From Paenibacillus_E sp052115445 (GTDB lineage Bacteria > Bacillota > Bacilli > Paenibacillales > NBRC-103111), in contig NZ_JBFRGR010000003.1 of NCBI RefSeq assembly GCF_052115445.1, positions 1 to 64,000 on the forward strand: DNA of 64,000 nucleotides. Reading direction: 5' to 3'. The first letter of the stretch is position 1, and every line of letters starts with the position of its first letter. Both the position numbers and the translations under genes were made by a program. The notes beneath the pieces were generated by a model. The model was given only the letters and a program-made list of their open reading frames with translations. It was not told where the DNA came from and made no database searches. Below are positions 1 to 6,808 of the stretch, piece by piece.

Positions 1-38
1 AGTTTAGTTTTTCGATGTTTCCTGGCAGAAGCATCAAC

Positions 39-156
39 GTTTGGTGATGATGGCGGAAGGGATCCACGCGTTCCCATCTCGAACACGACCGTTAAGCCTT
101 CCAGCGTCGATGGTACTTGAACCGCAGGGTTCTGGGAGAGTAGAACGTTGCCAAGC
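39..156 (+). rRNA. rrf: 5S ribosomal RNA
   Basis: The stretch has the conserved 5S features: a start in GTTTGGTGATGATGGCGG, the internal TCTCGAACACGACCGTTAAG-type segment of loops B and C, and the 3' arm CCAAGCA. It is followed within six bases by a tRNA gene, as in rRNA operons of Bacillales. The 23S gene would lie left of the window. Ends are estimated to within a few bases. Confidence 0.93.
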
Positions 157-161
157 ATTGT

Positions 162-237
162 TCCCTGATAGCTCAGTTGGTAGAGCACTCGACTGTTAAT
201 CGAGTTGTCACAGGTTCGAGTCCTGTTCGGGGAGCCA
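162..237 (+). tRNA. tRNA-Asn (GTT)
   Basis: A cloverleaf with acceptor stem TCCCTGA/TCGGGGA, anticodon GTT at 195-197 and encoded CCA. First of eight tRNAs following the 5S gene. Confidence 0.95.
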
Positions 238-266
238 TTTATTTTTAAATACCAGGCCTTTTTTAT

Positions 267-358
267 GGAGAGGTGTCCGAGCTGGCCGAAGGAGCACGAT
301 TGGAAATCGTGTAGGCGTCACAAGCGTCTCGAGGGTTCGAATCCCTCTCTCTCCGCCA
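267..358 (+). tRNA. tRNA-Ser (GGA)
   Basis: Class II tRNA with a long variable arm, acceptor stem GGAGAGG/CTCTCTCC-type pairing, anticodon GGA at 302-304 and encoded CCA. Confidence 0.95.
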
Positions 359-392
359 TAAGAGCTTTCAAATTAGAAAAGCCTGTATACGA

Positions 393-467
393 GGCCCGTT
401 GGTCAAGTGGTTAAGACACCTCCCTTTCACGGAGGTAACAGGGGTTCGAGTCCCCTACGGGTCACCA
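393..467 (+). tRNA. tRNA-Glu (TTC)
   Basis: Acceptor stem GGCCCGT/ACGGGTC, anticodon loop CTTTCAC with TTC at 426-428, T-loop GGTTCGAGTCC and encoded CCA. Confidence 0.95.
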
Positions 468-547
468 CCAAAAATTCCCCACAAAGTGACGTATTGCTGA
501 CAAGCATATTCCGAATACTTTGCGTGGGCCCCAATGAACAATCCCAT

Positions 548-623
548 GGAGGCTTAGCTCAGCTGGGAGAGCATCTGCCTTACAAGCAGAGGGTCGGCGG
601 TTCGATCCCGTCAGCCTCCACCA
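548..623 (+). tRNA. tRNA-Val (TAC)
   Basis: Acceptor stem GGAGGCT/AGCCTCC, anticodon TAC at 581-583, encoded CCA. Confidence 0.95.
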
Positions 624-697
624 TTTTATCTTCTCAGAAGAAAGTTAGGATGTCTTGAATTTTCTCTGGGAATAATAAAATATCATGCTAGTATTGT

Positions 698-774
<77 letters not shown>

Positions 775-805
775 ACCTCTTACTAAGAGGAGATTTACAT
801 AGTGT

Positions 806-882
806 GGAGCTGTGGTGTAGTGGCCCAACATGCCTGCCTGTCACGCAGGAGACCGCGGGTTCGAATCCCGTCAGCTCCGCCA
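806..882 (+). tRNA. tRNA-Asp (GTC)
   Basis: Acceptor stem GGAGCTG/CAGCTCC, anticodon GTC at 840-842, encoded CCA. Confidence 0.95.
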
Positions 883-901
883 TTTTTTATGTATACAATA
901 T

Positions 902-977
902 GAGTCATTAGCTCAGTTGGTAGAGCACCTGACTTTTAATCAGGGTGTCGTAGGTTCGAATCCTACATGACTCACCA
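902..977 (+). tRNA. tRNA-Lys (TTT)
   Basis: Acceptor stem GAGTCAT/ATGACTC, anticodon loop CTTTTAA with TTT at 935-937, encoded CCA. Confidence 0.95.
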
Positions 978-1032
978 TTTCATTCATAGGGATCTTTAGG
1001 CGAAGACTAAAGTCTCTCAGATTTACTAGCAT

Positions 1033-1112
1033 GCGCGTATGGCGGAATTGGCAGACGCACTAGACTTAGGATCTAGCGGGCGACCGTGGGGGTTCAAGTC
1101 CCTCTACGCGCA
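1033..1112 (+). tRNA. tRNA-Leu (TAG)
   Basis: Class II tRNA with acceptor stem GCGCGTA/TACGCGC and anticodon loop CTTAGGA (TAG). The discriminator A is followed by TCCA, so CCA is not encoded directly and would be added enzymatically. Last tRNA of the first cluster. Confidence 0.93.
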
Positions 1113-1120
1113 TCCAAACA

Positions 1121-1171
1121 AAAAGAGCTTTCTTTCATCCTTTAACGGGGATAGAAGAAAGCTTTTTTTTT
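1121..1171 (+). terminator. Terminator of the rRNA/tRNA operon
   Basis: Inverted repeat AGCTTTCTT (1126-1134) / AAGAAAGCT (1155-1163) followed by a run of T to 1171. It closes the 5S-tRNA transcription unit. Confidence 0.8.
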
Positions 1172-1195
1172 CGTACATGCATATCTAAAATATGG

Positions 1196-1224
1196 TTGAC
1201 ATTGATTATTATTATCACTAATAT
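1196..1224 (+). promoter_or_regulatory. SigA promoter with an embedded Fur-box-like operator
   Basis: TTGACA (1196-1201), a 17-bp spacer and TAATAT (1219-1224) form a near-consensus SigA promoter. The spacer contains TGATTATTATTATCA (1203-1217), which differs at one position from the 7-1-7 Fur box TGATAATNATTATCA. A repressor bound there would cover both promoter boxes, so iron-dependent repression by Fur (or a relative such as PerR) is inferred. Confidence 0.7.
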
Positions 1225-1267
1225 CAAGAGTAGTGATTGACGCGAAATGGCGGGAGGAGATCGCATT

Positions 1268-1519
1268 TTGAAAACGATTAAATACTGCTGCAGAAATGAG
1301 AAATTCGGATCGAAACAAATATATAAGTCGTTGAAGCACGAGTATCCAGACTTGAAACAAAAGAAGAAGGAATGCTTAGGCAATTGCCGGCATTGCAAGA
1401 AAGAATGTATCGCCATGATCGGGAAGAAGAAGCTGCTTTGCGCGGAGTCACCGGACCATTTATATGCTCAGATTAAAGAAATCATATCGGCGTCGAAGGC
1501 CAAAAGTGTGACGGCTTGA
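1268..1519 (+). CDS. DUF1450 family small Cys-rich protein
   Basis: 83-residue protein with the DUF1450 (YuzB-like) pattern: an early CC pair, the block CLGNCRHCKKECIAMI in mid-protein and a C-terminal LCAESPDHLYAQIKEII. The clustered cysteines suggest metal or Fe-S binding; no reaction is known for the family. I chose the TTG start at 1268 because GGGAGGAG (1253-1260) lies just upstream, whereas the ATG at 1247 lies before that site. It is the first gene after a Fur-box promoter and precedes ferritin, so an iron-related role is plausible but inferred. Confidence 0.75.
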   Translation: MKTIKYCCRNEKFGSKQIYKSLKHEYPDLKQKKKECLGNCRHCKKECIAMIGKKKLLCAESPDHLYAQIKEIISASKAKSVTA

Positions 1520-1608
1520 ACCTAAATCTGCTAAAATTATTACTTCCGTTTGTATTTGCATGTACAATTCTGTTAATCTTGTATGTATGGGGAATACGCA
1601 AGAGATAA
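1516..1608 (+). CDS. Possible 30-residue single-pass membrane peptide
   Basis: A TTG codon overlapping the stop of the DUF1450 gene (TTGA) opens a frame of 30 codons ending TAA at 1606-1608. The peptide would be a short polar start, a continuous hydrophobic stretch (LLPFVFACTILLILYVW) and a basic tail GIRKR, the layout of small bacterial membrane proteins. The ribosome binding site is weak, so expression would depend on translational coupling. No family is recognised. It could be chance, but a hydrophobic helix plus positive end in a 113-bp gap is suggestive. Confidence 0.35.
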   Translation: MNLNLLKLLLPFVFACTILLILYVWGIRKR

Positions 1609-1632
1609 CCATACAGAAAGGTGTGTGCACAG

Positions 1633-2142
1633 ATGCTAAACGATACACTAACACAAGCGCTCAATGAGCAGATGAATTATGAGTTTTATTCCGCGCACGT
1701 CTACTTAGCTATTGCTGGTTATTGCGCTGCGGAAAGCTTGGATGGATTTTCGAACTTTTTTAAAGTACAAGCAGAAGAAGAGAAGTTTCATGCCATGAAG
1801 ATTTTTAAATTTATTAATGACCGTGGGAAAAAGGTCAGCTTTGATGGCATGAACACGCCTGTGAATCAGTACGAATCAATTTTGGACGCATTTGAACATG
1901 CTTATCTGCATGAGCAAGAAGTAACGAAACGGATTTATCACCTATCCGATTTGGCATTGAATGATAGAGAGCATGCGACTATGCAGTTCTTGAAATGGTT
2001 CATTGACGAGCAGGTTGAAGAAGAGGCTATGTTCGATAGCATTATCAACAAGCTGAAACGTATCGATAAAGATAGCAATGCGTTCTACATGTTGGATGCG
2101 GAATTTGCACAACGTTCTTTCACACCGCCAGCTGCGGAATAA
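1633..2142 (+). CDS. Ferritin (FtnA type)
   Basis: 169-residue four-helix-bundle ferritin for iron oxidation and storage in the cytoplasm. With the ATG at 1633 as residue 1, the classical ferroxidase ligands fall at the same numbers as in E. coli FtnA: Glu17, Tyr24, Glu50, His53, Glu94, Gln127 and Glu130. This numbering, plus AAAGGTG ending nine bases upstream, supports this start over the GTG at 1621. No haem-binding Met typical of bacterioferritin is apparent. It lies downstream of the DUF1450 gene and may be co-transcribed from the Fur-box promoter. A terminator follows at once. Confidence 0.93.
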   Translation: MLNDTLTQALNEQMNYEFYSAHVYLAIAGYCAAESLDGFSNFFKVQAEEEKFHAMKIFKFINDRGKKVSFDGMNTPVNQYESILDAFEHAYLHEQEVTKRIYHLSDLALNDREHATMQFLKWFIDEQVEEEAMFDSIINKLKRIDKDSNAFYMLDAEFAQRSFTPPAAE

Positions 2143-2167
2143 TTACATATCCTTTTCATGAGACAAA

Positions 2168-2206
2168 AACTTACTTGTTCGCAATTATGCGAAGGGTAAG
2201 TTTTTT
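2168..2206 (+). terminator. Terminator after ferritin
   Basis: Stem AACTTAC (2168-2174) / GTAAGTT (2196-2202) with an inner hairpin CGCA/TGCG and a T6 tail. Confidence 0.75.
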
Positions 2207-2213
2207 CTGTTTG

Positions 2214-2230
2214 TTGACATAAGGTTGTCA
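2214..2230 (+). promoter_or_regulatory. Palindromic operator overlapping a -35 box
   Basis: TTGACA at 2214-2219 is part of the perfect inverted repeat TGACA-N6-TGTCA (2215-2230), 44 bp before the next start codon. TetR-type repressors often use such sites. No TetR gene is adjacent, so the regulator is unknown. Confidence 0.4.
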
Positions 2231-2273
2231 GGGTTTATTTTGTATAGTAATAGAAAAAGAAAGGAAGTGCATC

Positions 2274-2900
2274 ATGGAGAAATTAGATCTAGCCAAGACC
2301 TATAAAGCATATTACACAGCTTCAACGAAGCCAGAACTCGTTGTTTTTGAACCTATCTCCTATGTAAGTATTGTTGGCAAAGGAGATCCCAACGGTACCA
2401 TCTTCGCTAACGCTACAGAAGCGCTGTATTCGGTCGCCTACGGCGTTAAAGGGCATTACAAGAAGCTGGAGAAAGATTTCACAGTAGCGAAGCTGGAAGG
2501 GCAATGGTGGGTAGATGGGGATCCCCGAACGGCCTTGGAGGTACCGAGGGAAGAATGGCATTGGAAGTTATTGATTCGCATGCCAACGTATGTGGCGGGT
2601 GAGGTTGTGGAAGAAGCACGTACAGCTGCAATGGTAAAGAAAAAGGAACTGAAGCTAATAGCTAATGTAGGCTATGAATCCTTGAACGAGGGAACCTGTG
2701 TCCAGATGCTGCACGTTGGACCATATGCGACTGAACCGGAAACACTTTCTCAAATGTATCCATATATAGAGCAGAACCAGCTAAGGATCTGTGGTCTTCA
2801 TCATGAGATCTACTTATCGGATCTGAGGAAGATAGAGCCTGATAAAATGAAAACGATTTTGAGATATCCTGTTGAAGCGGTAAAAGTGGTGATGGGGTGA
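2274..2900 (+). CDS. GyrI-like small-molecule-binding domain protein
   Basis: 208-residue soluble protein resembling stand-alone GyrI-like (SOUL/AraC effector-binding fold) proteins of Bacillales. The N-terminal YVSIVGKGDPNG, the central GQWWVDGDPR and EWHWKLLIRMP, and the C-terminal LHVGPYATEP followed by HHEIYLSDLRK are typical. No DNA-binding domain is attached. Such proteins bind hydrophobic cations or drugs; the ligand here cannot be told. The start ATG at 2274 is preceded by GAAAGGAAG. An inverted repeat upstream suggests repressor control. Confidence 0.75.
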   Translation: MEKLDLAKTYKAYYTASTKPELVVFEPISYVSIVGKGDPNGTIFANATEALYSVAYGVKGHYKKLEKDFTVAKLEGQWWVDGDPRTALEVPREEWHWKLLIRMPTYVAGEVVEEARTAAMVKKKELKLIANVGYESLNEGTCVQMLHVGPYATEPETLSQMYPYIEQNQLRICGLHHEIYLSDLRKIEPDKMKTILRYPVEAVKVVMG

Positions 2901-2957
2901 ATTTTGCTGTAAAATAGAACATAATGTCGAGCAGCCAACCATGGGGAGGGATAGCGG

Positions 2958-3413
2958 GTGCGAATACGTAGCATATCTAGGTTTGGACGAGCTATTGGTG
3001 TCCTTATCATCATCGTCGGGTTCATGTATCCCACGCCCGCGGCCCACGCATCTTGGTTGGATCGGGTAAAAGAAATCTATCAATTGCCAAGCAATGTAGA
3101 ACAAATCCAGAAGGATTATGAGGCTACGAAGCAGCAATTAGAAGAGCAGAAAGACAAGTTGTCGGAAGCCGTCAGGCAGTCGCAAGAAATCGAGGATCGT
3201 CTCCTCAGTCAGAATGAGGCACTTAAGAAGGACAACGAGCAGTTACAAGAACGTTTGAAGGCGATGGAACAAGTTGCGCTGGATAAGGATAAACGAAATC
3301 GCAAAATAACCTACATGGTGATTACTGCTGCCGCGTTGGTTGTAGGCTATTTCTTGCTTGGACGTGTGTTTCGCTTCTTCGTTTGGCAGAGAAGGAAGCG
3401 TGGAATGCGCTAA
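2958..3413 (+). CDS. Exported coiled-coil membrane protein, unknown function
   Basis: 151 residues. Residues 1-31 form a signal peptide or first membrane segment (IGVLIIIVGFMYPTPAAHA). Residues about 45-115 are a Glu/Lys/Gln-rich coiled coil (QKDYEATKQQLEEQKDKL onward). Residues about 118-138 form a C-terminal membrane helix followed by a basic tail WQRRKRGMR. The GTG start at 2958 is set by GGGGAGGG seven bases upstream. The next gene starts 26 bp after its stop, so the two are probably an operon. No known family is recognised. Confidence 0.75.
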   Translation: MRIRSISRFGRAIGVLIIIVGFMYPTPAAHASWLDRVKEIYQLPSNVEQIQKDYEATKQQLEEQKDKLSEAVRQSQEIEDRLLSQNEALKKDNEQLQERLKAMEQVALDKDKRNRKITYMVITAAALVVGYFLLGRVFRFFVWQRRKRGMR

Positions 3414-3439
3414 CAGCATTGGTGAGGAGGTTGTGTGGT

Positions 3440-4138
3440 TTGGAGATCATCTATGAAAATGCAAGCTCACAAGCTAGGATGGCTACACTGCAGCTTCTAA
3501 AGGGAGAGGCTGTGCATGTACTGCATCCCAACCAAATTGTTGCATTTCAGGGAAGGCCTGAGCAGCGTGAAGATGCACTGATGAAGCTTCCCAGCATGTA
3601 TAGGAAGAAGCGGTTGATCCAATCACGTATACTCGGTCCTGGGCGTGTGTTAATGGGATTGCCAGAAGCGTATAGTTTGGCTGTCGTGCCTTTGGAAGCC
3701 GAAGATGATCTATTGTTTGAATTTCGACATGTGCTGTTCTATACGGAAGGTGTGACCTTTACAACGCATCTACAGAGTGTGAAGAACACGTTGATCACGC
3801 AAGATTTAGTTAAAATGCAGTTTCACGGTCCCGGCAGTCTAGGTTTGCTAACAGCTGGCCCTATACATCACATGGCCCTGGATGCTGTGGAGCCTTTGTA
3901 TGTTGATGTGAGTTGCCTTGTTGCCTATCCGCGGCAAGCTAAGCTGCGCCTCTGTGTATACGGCAACACTCTGGCAAGTCAGCATATGAATTATCACTGG
4001 GAGATTACGGGGCATGGGCATGTGCTTATGCAGCCTTGTAAGCCAGATCCCAAGTTGGACGAGCATATGAAATCGGATAGCTTACTGCGCCGCATAGCAC
4101 GGGAAGTGCTGCCATTTGGGGGCGTTTTCATAAAATAA
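3440..4138 (+). CDS. AIM24-like family protein
   Basis: About 232 residues resembling bacterial AIM24 (TRAP-like beta fold) proteins, with FHGPGSLGLLTAGP near residue 130 and a following beta-rich half ending LPFGGVFIK. Cellular role is unknown for the bacterial members. I place the start at TTG 3440 because GAGGAGG (3424-3430) is nine bases upstream; the open frame extends back to 3383 into the previous gene. It appears co-transcribed with the coiled-coil gene. Confidence 0.6.
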   Translation: MEIIYENASSQARMATLQLLKGEAVHVLHPNQIVAFQGRPEQREDALMKLPSMYRKKRLIQSRILGPGRVLMGLPEAYSLAVVPLEAEDDLLFEFRHVLFYTEGVTFTTHLQSVKNTLITQDLVKMQFHGPGSLGLLTAGPIHHMALDAVEPLYVDVSCLVAYPRQAKLRLCVYGNTLASQHMNYHWEITGHGHVLMQPCKPDPKLDEHMKSDSLLRRIAREVLPFGGVFIK

Positions 4139-4158
4139 TAAAAAAATATAAAAAAAAG

Positions 4159-4187
4159 TTGCATTTGTTTTGAATACCTGATATATT
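4159..4187 (+). promoter_or_regulatory. Promoter of the second tRNA operon
   Basis: TTGCAT (4159-4164), 17-bp spacer, TATATT (4182-4187), ending 53 bp before the first tRNA. Confidence 0.55.
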
Positions 4188-4240
4188 ATTCCTTGTCGCC
4201 TCAGAGAATCACTTGATGAGCGAAAGAGAAATTACACCGT

Positions 4241-4315
4241 GCGGAAGTGGCTCAGCGGTAGAGCATCGCCTTGCCAAGGCGAGGGTCGCGGGTTCGATCC
4301 CCGTCTTCCGCTCCA
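4241..4315 (+). tRNA. tRNA-Gly (GCC)
   Basis: Acceptor stem GCGGAAG/CTTCCGC, anticodon loop TTGCCAA, encoded CCA. Confidence 0.95.
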
Positions 4316-4321
4316 ATATTT

Positions 4322-4398
4322 GCGCCCTTAGCTCAGCTGGATAGAGTATTTGACTACGAATCAAAAGGTCGGGAGTTCGAATCTCTCAGGGCGCGCCA
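4322..4398 (+). tRNA. tRNA-Arg (ACG)
   Basis: Acceptor stem GCGCCCT/AGGGCGC, anticodon loop CTACGAA (ACG), encoded CCA. Confidence 0.95.
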
Positions 4399-4418
4399 TT
4401 TACACTTTATATTCACTA

Positions 4419-4495
4419 CGGGACGTAGCTCAGCTTGGTAGAGCACCTGCTTTGGGAGCAGGGGGTCGCATGTTCAAATCGTGTCGTCCCGACCA
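4419..4495 (+). tRNA. tRNA-Pro (TGG)
   Basis: Acceptor stem CGGGACG/CGTCCCG, anticodon loop TTTGGGA (TGG), encoded CCA. Confidence 0.95.
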
Positions 4496-4513
4496 TTTTA
4501 GAATTTTTTATAT

Positions 4514-4584
4514 GCGGGCGTAGTTTAATGGTAGAACTTCAGCCTTCCAAGCTGATCGCGCGGGTTCGATTCCCGCCGCCCGCT
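4514..4584 (+). tRNA. tRNA-Gly (TCC)
   Basis: Acceptor stem GCGGGCG/CGCCCGC, anticodon loop CTTCCAA (TCC). The bases after the discriminator are TAC, so CCA is not encoded. Confidence 0.93.
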
Positions 4585-4588
4585 TACA

Positions 4589-4630
4589 GAAGAAAGAGAC
4601 CACCTTCGGGTGGTCTCTTTCTTCATTATT
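4589..4630 (+). terminator. Terminator of the second tRNA operon
   Basis: A perfect 16-bp stem (4589-4604 with 4609-4624) closed by a TTCG tetraloop, with a T-rich 3' arm and tail. Confidence 0.85.
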
Positions 4631-4682
4631 AGGGAATTGAACCCTTTAGGGCTCGATGAGTAATAAACCTACTTCCCGCAAT

Positions 4683-4872
4683 TTAACTGGATTTTCTCCA
4701 TCTATTTGAAGCGTATTTCTCGAATTCGAAAGCTTAACTGTATTTCCTGTAGTTAAATTCCTTCGATTTGGTCGATTCTTCAAATTTCATATAAATTAAA
4801 TGTACTTTCTCCATGTAATCACGAAAATACATCAGATTCGAGTAAATTAGCTGTAGTTTATACATCTAAACA
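4683..4872 (+). repeat. Intergenic four-dyad array, copy A
   Basis: The 390-bp gap between the tRNA terminator and the esterase gene holds four imperfect dyads of about 24 bp (type TTAGCTGTA-N-TTT-N-CATCTAA) starting at 4683, 4734, 4796 and 4847, i.e. spaced 51, 62 and 51 bp. The same geometry recurs at 23681, 31377, 49893 and 53564. No gene is visible in the rest of the gap. Confidence 0.85.
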
Positions 4873-5021
4873 CGAATCGGGAGTCTTCTTGCGTTCGCAA
4901 AAGAACCGACAGATTCATCGACATAGAGCATCGACCTTCCGTTTCATATTCATATTTTCCAATAGTCATACACGTGTATCTAGGTTAAAATGGGAAAAAC
5001 ATGCAAAGGGGACTTACCGAA

Positions 5022-5969
5022 ATGAACGCTATTGAAAATCGTATTCAGGGGTTACACCAGTATCAATCGCAGTTAACGGCGCCTGCTGATCTGGCTGCAT
5101 TCTGGGAGCGTGCATATACGGAAGCTACGCAAGATGCATCCTATACAAGAGAGCCGGTAGCATCACCTTTTATACAAGCGGAAGTGAATAAGATCGTCTT
5201 GCAGGGTGCTGCGGAAACACCGATTCATGCTTGGTTGTTACTGCCTAATGCTGAGAGCAAGTCTAAGAAGGTACCTTGTATTGTTACATTCCCAGGCTAT
5301 ACGGGCTCCAAGGGAAGACCCGAGGATCATGCTGCTTGGTTGCTTATGGGGTATGCGGTACTTGCGGTTGATGTACGCGGGCAAGGCGGCGAAAGCGGTA
5401 ACCTGCTGCCACAGGAGACTGGCATGACGAGGGGCTGGATTACACAGGGGATTCTCGACGCGGAGACGAGCTACTATCGTGCAGTTGCGATCGATTCATT
5501 ACGTGCTGTACACTGCGCGTTAGAGCAGCCAGAAATCGACAGTGAGCGGGTATTCGTATACGGCGGAAGCCAGGGCGGAGGGCTTGCCCTACTCGTAACC
5601 GCGCTTGAGAAGCGTATTCGGTCAACCATTGCCCATGTACCGAATCTATGCCACATGGATTTGGGCTTGTTGCAATCGGTCAGCTCACTTAGTGAGGCAG
5701 CGGAATTCGTTACCCGGTTCCCAGAATATCTGCCAGATGTACTGCGAACAGTTTCCTATTTCGATATCGTGAATTTGGGCGATCGAATTGAGCAGCCTGT
5801 TCACGTTACGGTAGGATTGAAGGATACGTGCTGCTTGCCAGAAGCGATTTTCGCTGCGTATAACCGAATCGAATCAGCACACAAATCGATTGAAGTGTAC
5901 CCCTTCATGGGGCACGCGACACCTCCTGGCTCTCATGCAGCGGCACATGCCTTTTTCTCAAAATGGTAA
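5022..5969 (+). CDS. Acetyl esterase of carbohydrate esterase family 7 (cephalosporin-C deacetylase/acetyl xylan esterase)
   Basis: 315-residue cytoplasmic alpha/beta hydrolase of the CE7 type, which removes acetyl groups from short xylo-oligosaccharides and cephalosporin C. The fold is marked by FPGYTGSKG and VDVRGQGGESGN, which contains the oxyanion-loop and RGQ motif of CE7. The catalytic triad can be read as Ser183 (GGSQGG), Asp268 (GLKDTCCLP) and His298 (GHATPPGSH). Length agrees with the family (about 320). I chose ATG 5022 because AAAGGGG lies ten bases upstream; the upstream ATG at 5001 has no site. It stands alone, apart from xylan genes. Confidence 0.88.
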   Translation: MNAIENRIQGLHQYQSQLTAPADLAAFWERAYTEATQDASYTREPVASPFIQAEVNKIVLQGAAETPIHAWLLLPNAESKSKKVPCIVTFPGYTGSKGRPEDHAAWLLMGYAVLAVDVRGQGGESGNLLPQETGMTRGWITQGILDAETSYYRAVAIDSLRAVHCALEQPEIDSERVFVYGGSQGGGLALLVTALEKRIRSTIAHVPNLCHMDLGLLQSVSSLSEAAEFVTRFPEYLPDVLRTVSYFDIVNLGDRIEQPVHVTVGLKDTCCLPEAIFAAYNRIESAHKSIEVYPFMGHATPPGSHAAAHAFFSKW

Positions 5970-6033
5970 GGTCTGAAGTAAGAGGCTTCACACTTGGATA
6001 ACCTATTACTAACTTGAAGGGAGGTGCTGACAA

Positions 6034-6546
6034 ATGGAAAAAATGGATTCATTTGAAGAGGTATTTAAGCTGATGGAAGCCGCTTTTCCTGTAACTGAAA
6101 TAAGGACGTATGAAGGTCAACGAGCACTGTTATCTCATCCTAATTACAGCATCGATGTCGAGAAAGATCCTCAAAGGCAGCTACTTGGCTTCTTGGCCAG
6201 TTGGAACTTTAGTACGTTTCGATTTGTGGAACATATCGCCGTCAACGCTGCCATAAGAGGCGGTGGGATTGGCAAGCAAATGCTGACGACGTATATGAGC
6301 CGTGCAAGTACCCCTATCGTACTTGAAGTCGAGCCTCCGACTGCCTCAGATGCTACGCGGAGAATTGAATTCTATAAGCGCTGCGGCTTCCATTTGAACC
6401 TATTTCCTTATGCGCAGCCACCACTCAGAGAAGGGCAACTGAAATTGCCTCTCAACATCATGAGTTATCCTAGTCCGATGACAGAAAATGAGTTTAATCC
6501 CTGTAAGCATATCCTATTTACCGAGGTGTATAAGCAGCTGCTCTGA
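6034..6546 (+). CDS. GNAT family N-acetyltransferase
   Basis: 170 residues. The acetyl-CoA binding motif A is visible as VEHIAVNAAIRGGGIGKQML (R/Q-x-x-G-x-G/A equivalent RGGGIGKQ) near residue 70-90, followed by a second half with YKRCGFHLN, the usual motif B end. Substrate cannot be told. GGGAGGTG seven bases before ATG 6034 supports the start. A terminator hairpin overlaps the stop codon, so it is probably monocistronic. Confidence 0.85.
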   Translation: MEKMDSFEEVFKLMEAAFPVTEIRTYEGQRALLSHPNYSIDVEKDPQRQLLGFLASWNFSTFRFVEHIAVNAAIRGGGIGKQMLTTYMSRASTPIVLEVEPPTASDATRRIEFYKRCGFHLNLFPYAQPPLREGQLKLPLNIMSYPSPMTENEFNPCKHILFTEVYKQLL

Positions 6547-6566
6547 AAAGAGTGGCTGTTTTTTTT
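6533..6566 (+). terminator. Terminator of the GNAT gene
   Basis: CAGCTGCTCT-GAAA-AGAGTGGCTG stem with a T8 tail, beginning inside the last codons. Confidence 0.7.
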
Positions 6567-6652
6567 GTGCTTTACATAGGAAAGGAAACACTTACCATCT
6601 CGCAAAAGTTGTCATCCTAAAACGAACTATGCTAGTCTAATATAGACAAAAA

Positions 6653-6792
6653 ATGCCGAATCTCGGAGCATCGAAAGCTCTGGTACGGGGGACTTCTTTA
6701 CTTGGGGTGAATGAATGCTCAGTTAGCCATAGGCTAATGGGTGCGCTAGGGAAAACCTCTTCCCGAACCCGTCAACTAACCTCGGAGGCTTC
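6653..6792 (+). promoter_or_regulatory. c-di-AMP riboswitch (ydaO/yuaA class)
   Basis: The leader carries the conserved blocks of the ydaO/yuaA class in order: CCGAATCTCGG, GGTACGGGGGACTTC, TTGGGGTGAATG, CTAGGGAAAACCTCTTCCCG, AACCCGTCAACTAACCTCG and GAGGCTTCAAGGAGG. This class senses cyclic di-AMP and is an off switch for cell-wall lytic enzymes and potassium/osmolyte genes in Firmicutes, matching the downstream NlpC/P60 gene. It lies between a promoter-like AT-rich stretch and the start codon. Ends are approximate. Confidence 0.9.
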
Positions 6793-6808
6793 AAGGAGGC
6801 ACAACGTT

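Noticed and set aside
205..658. Short open frames across the tRNA genes
   Set aside because: They overlap tRNA cloverleaves and have no coding character.
6653..6808. N-terminal extension of the NlpC/P60 protein
   Set aside because: The extra codons read through the c-di-AMP riboswitch; the signal peptide and ribosome binding site place the start at 6809.
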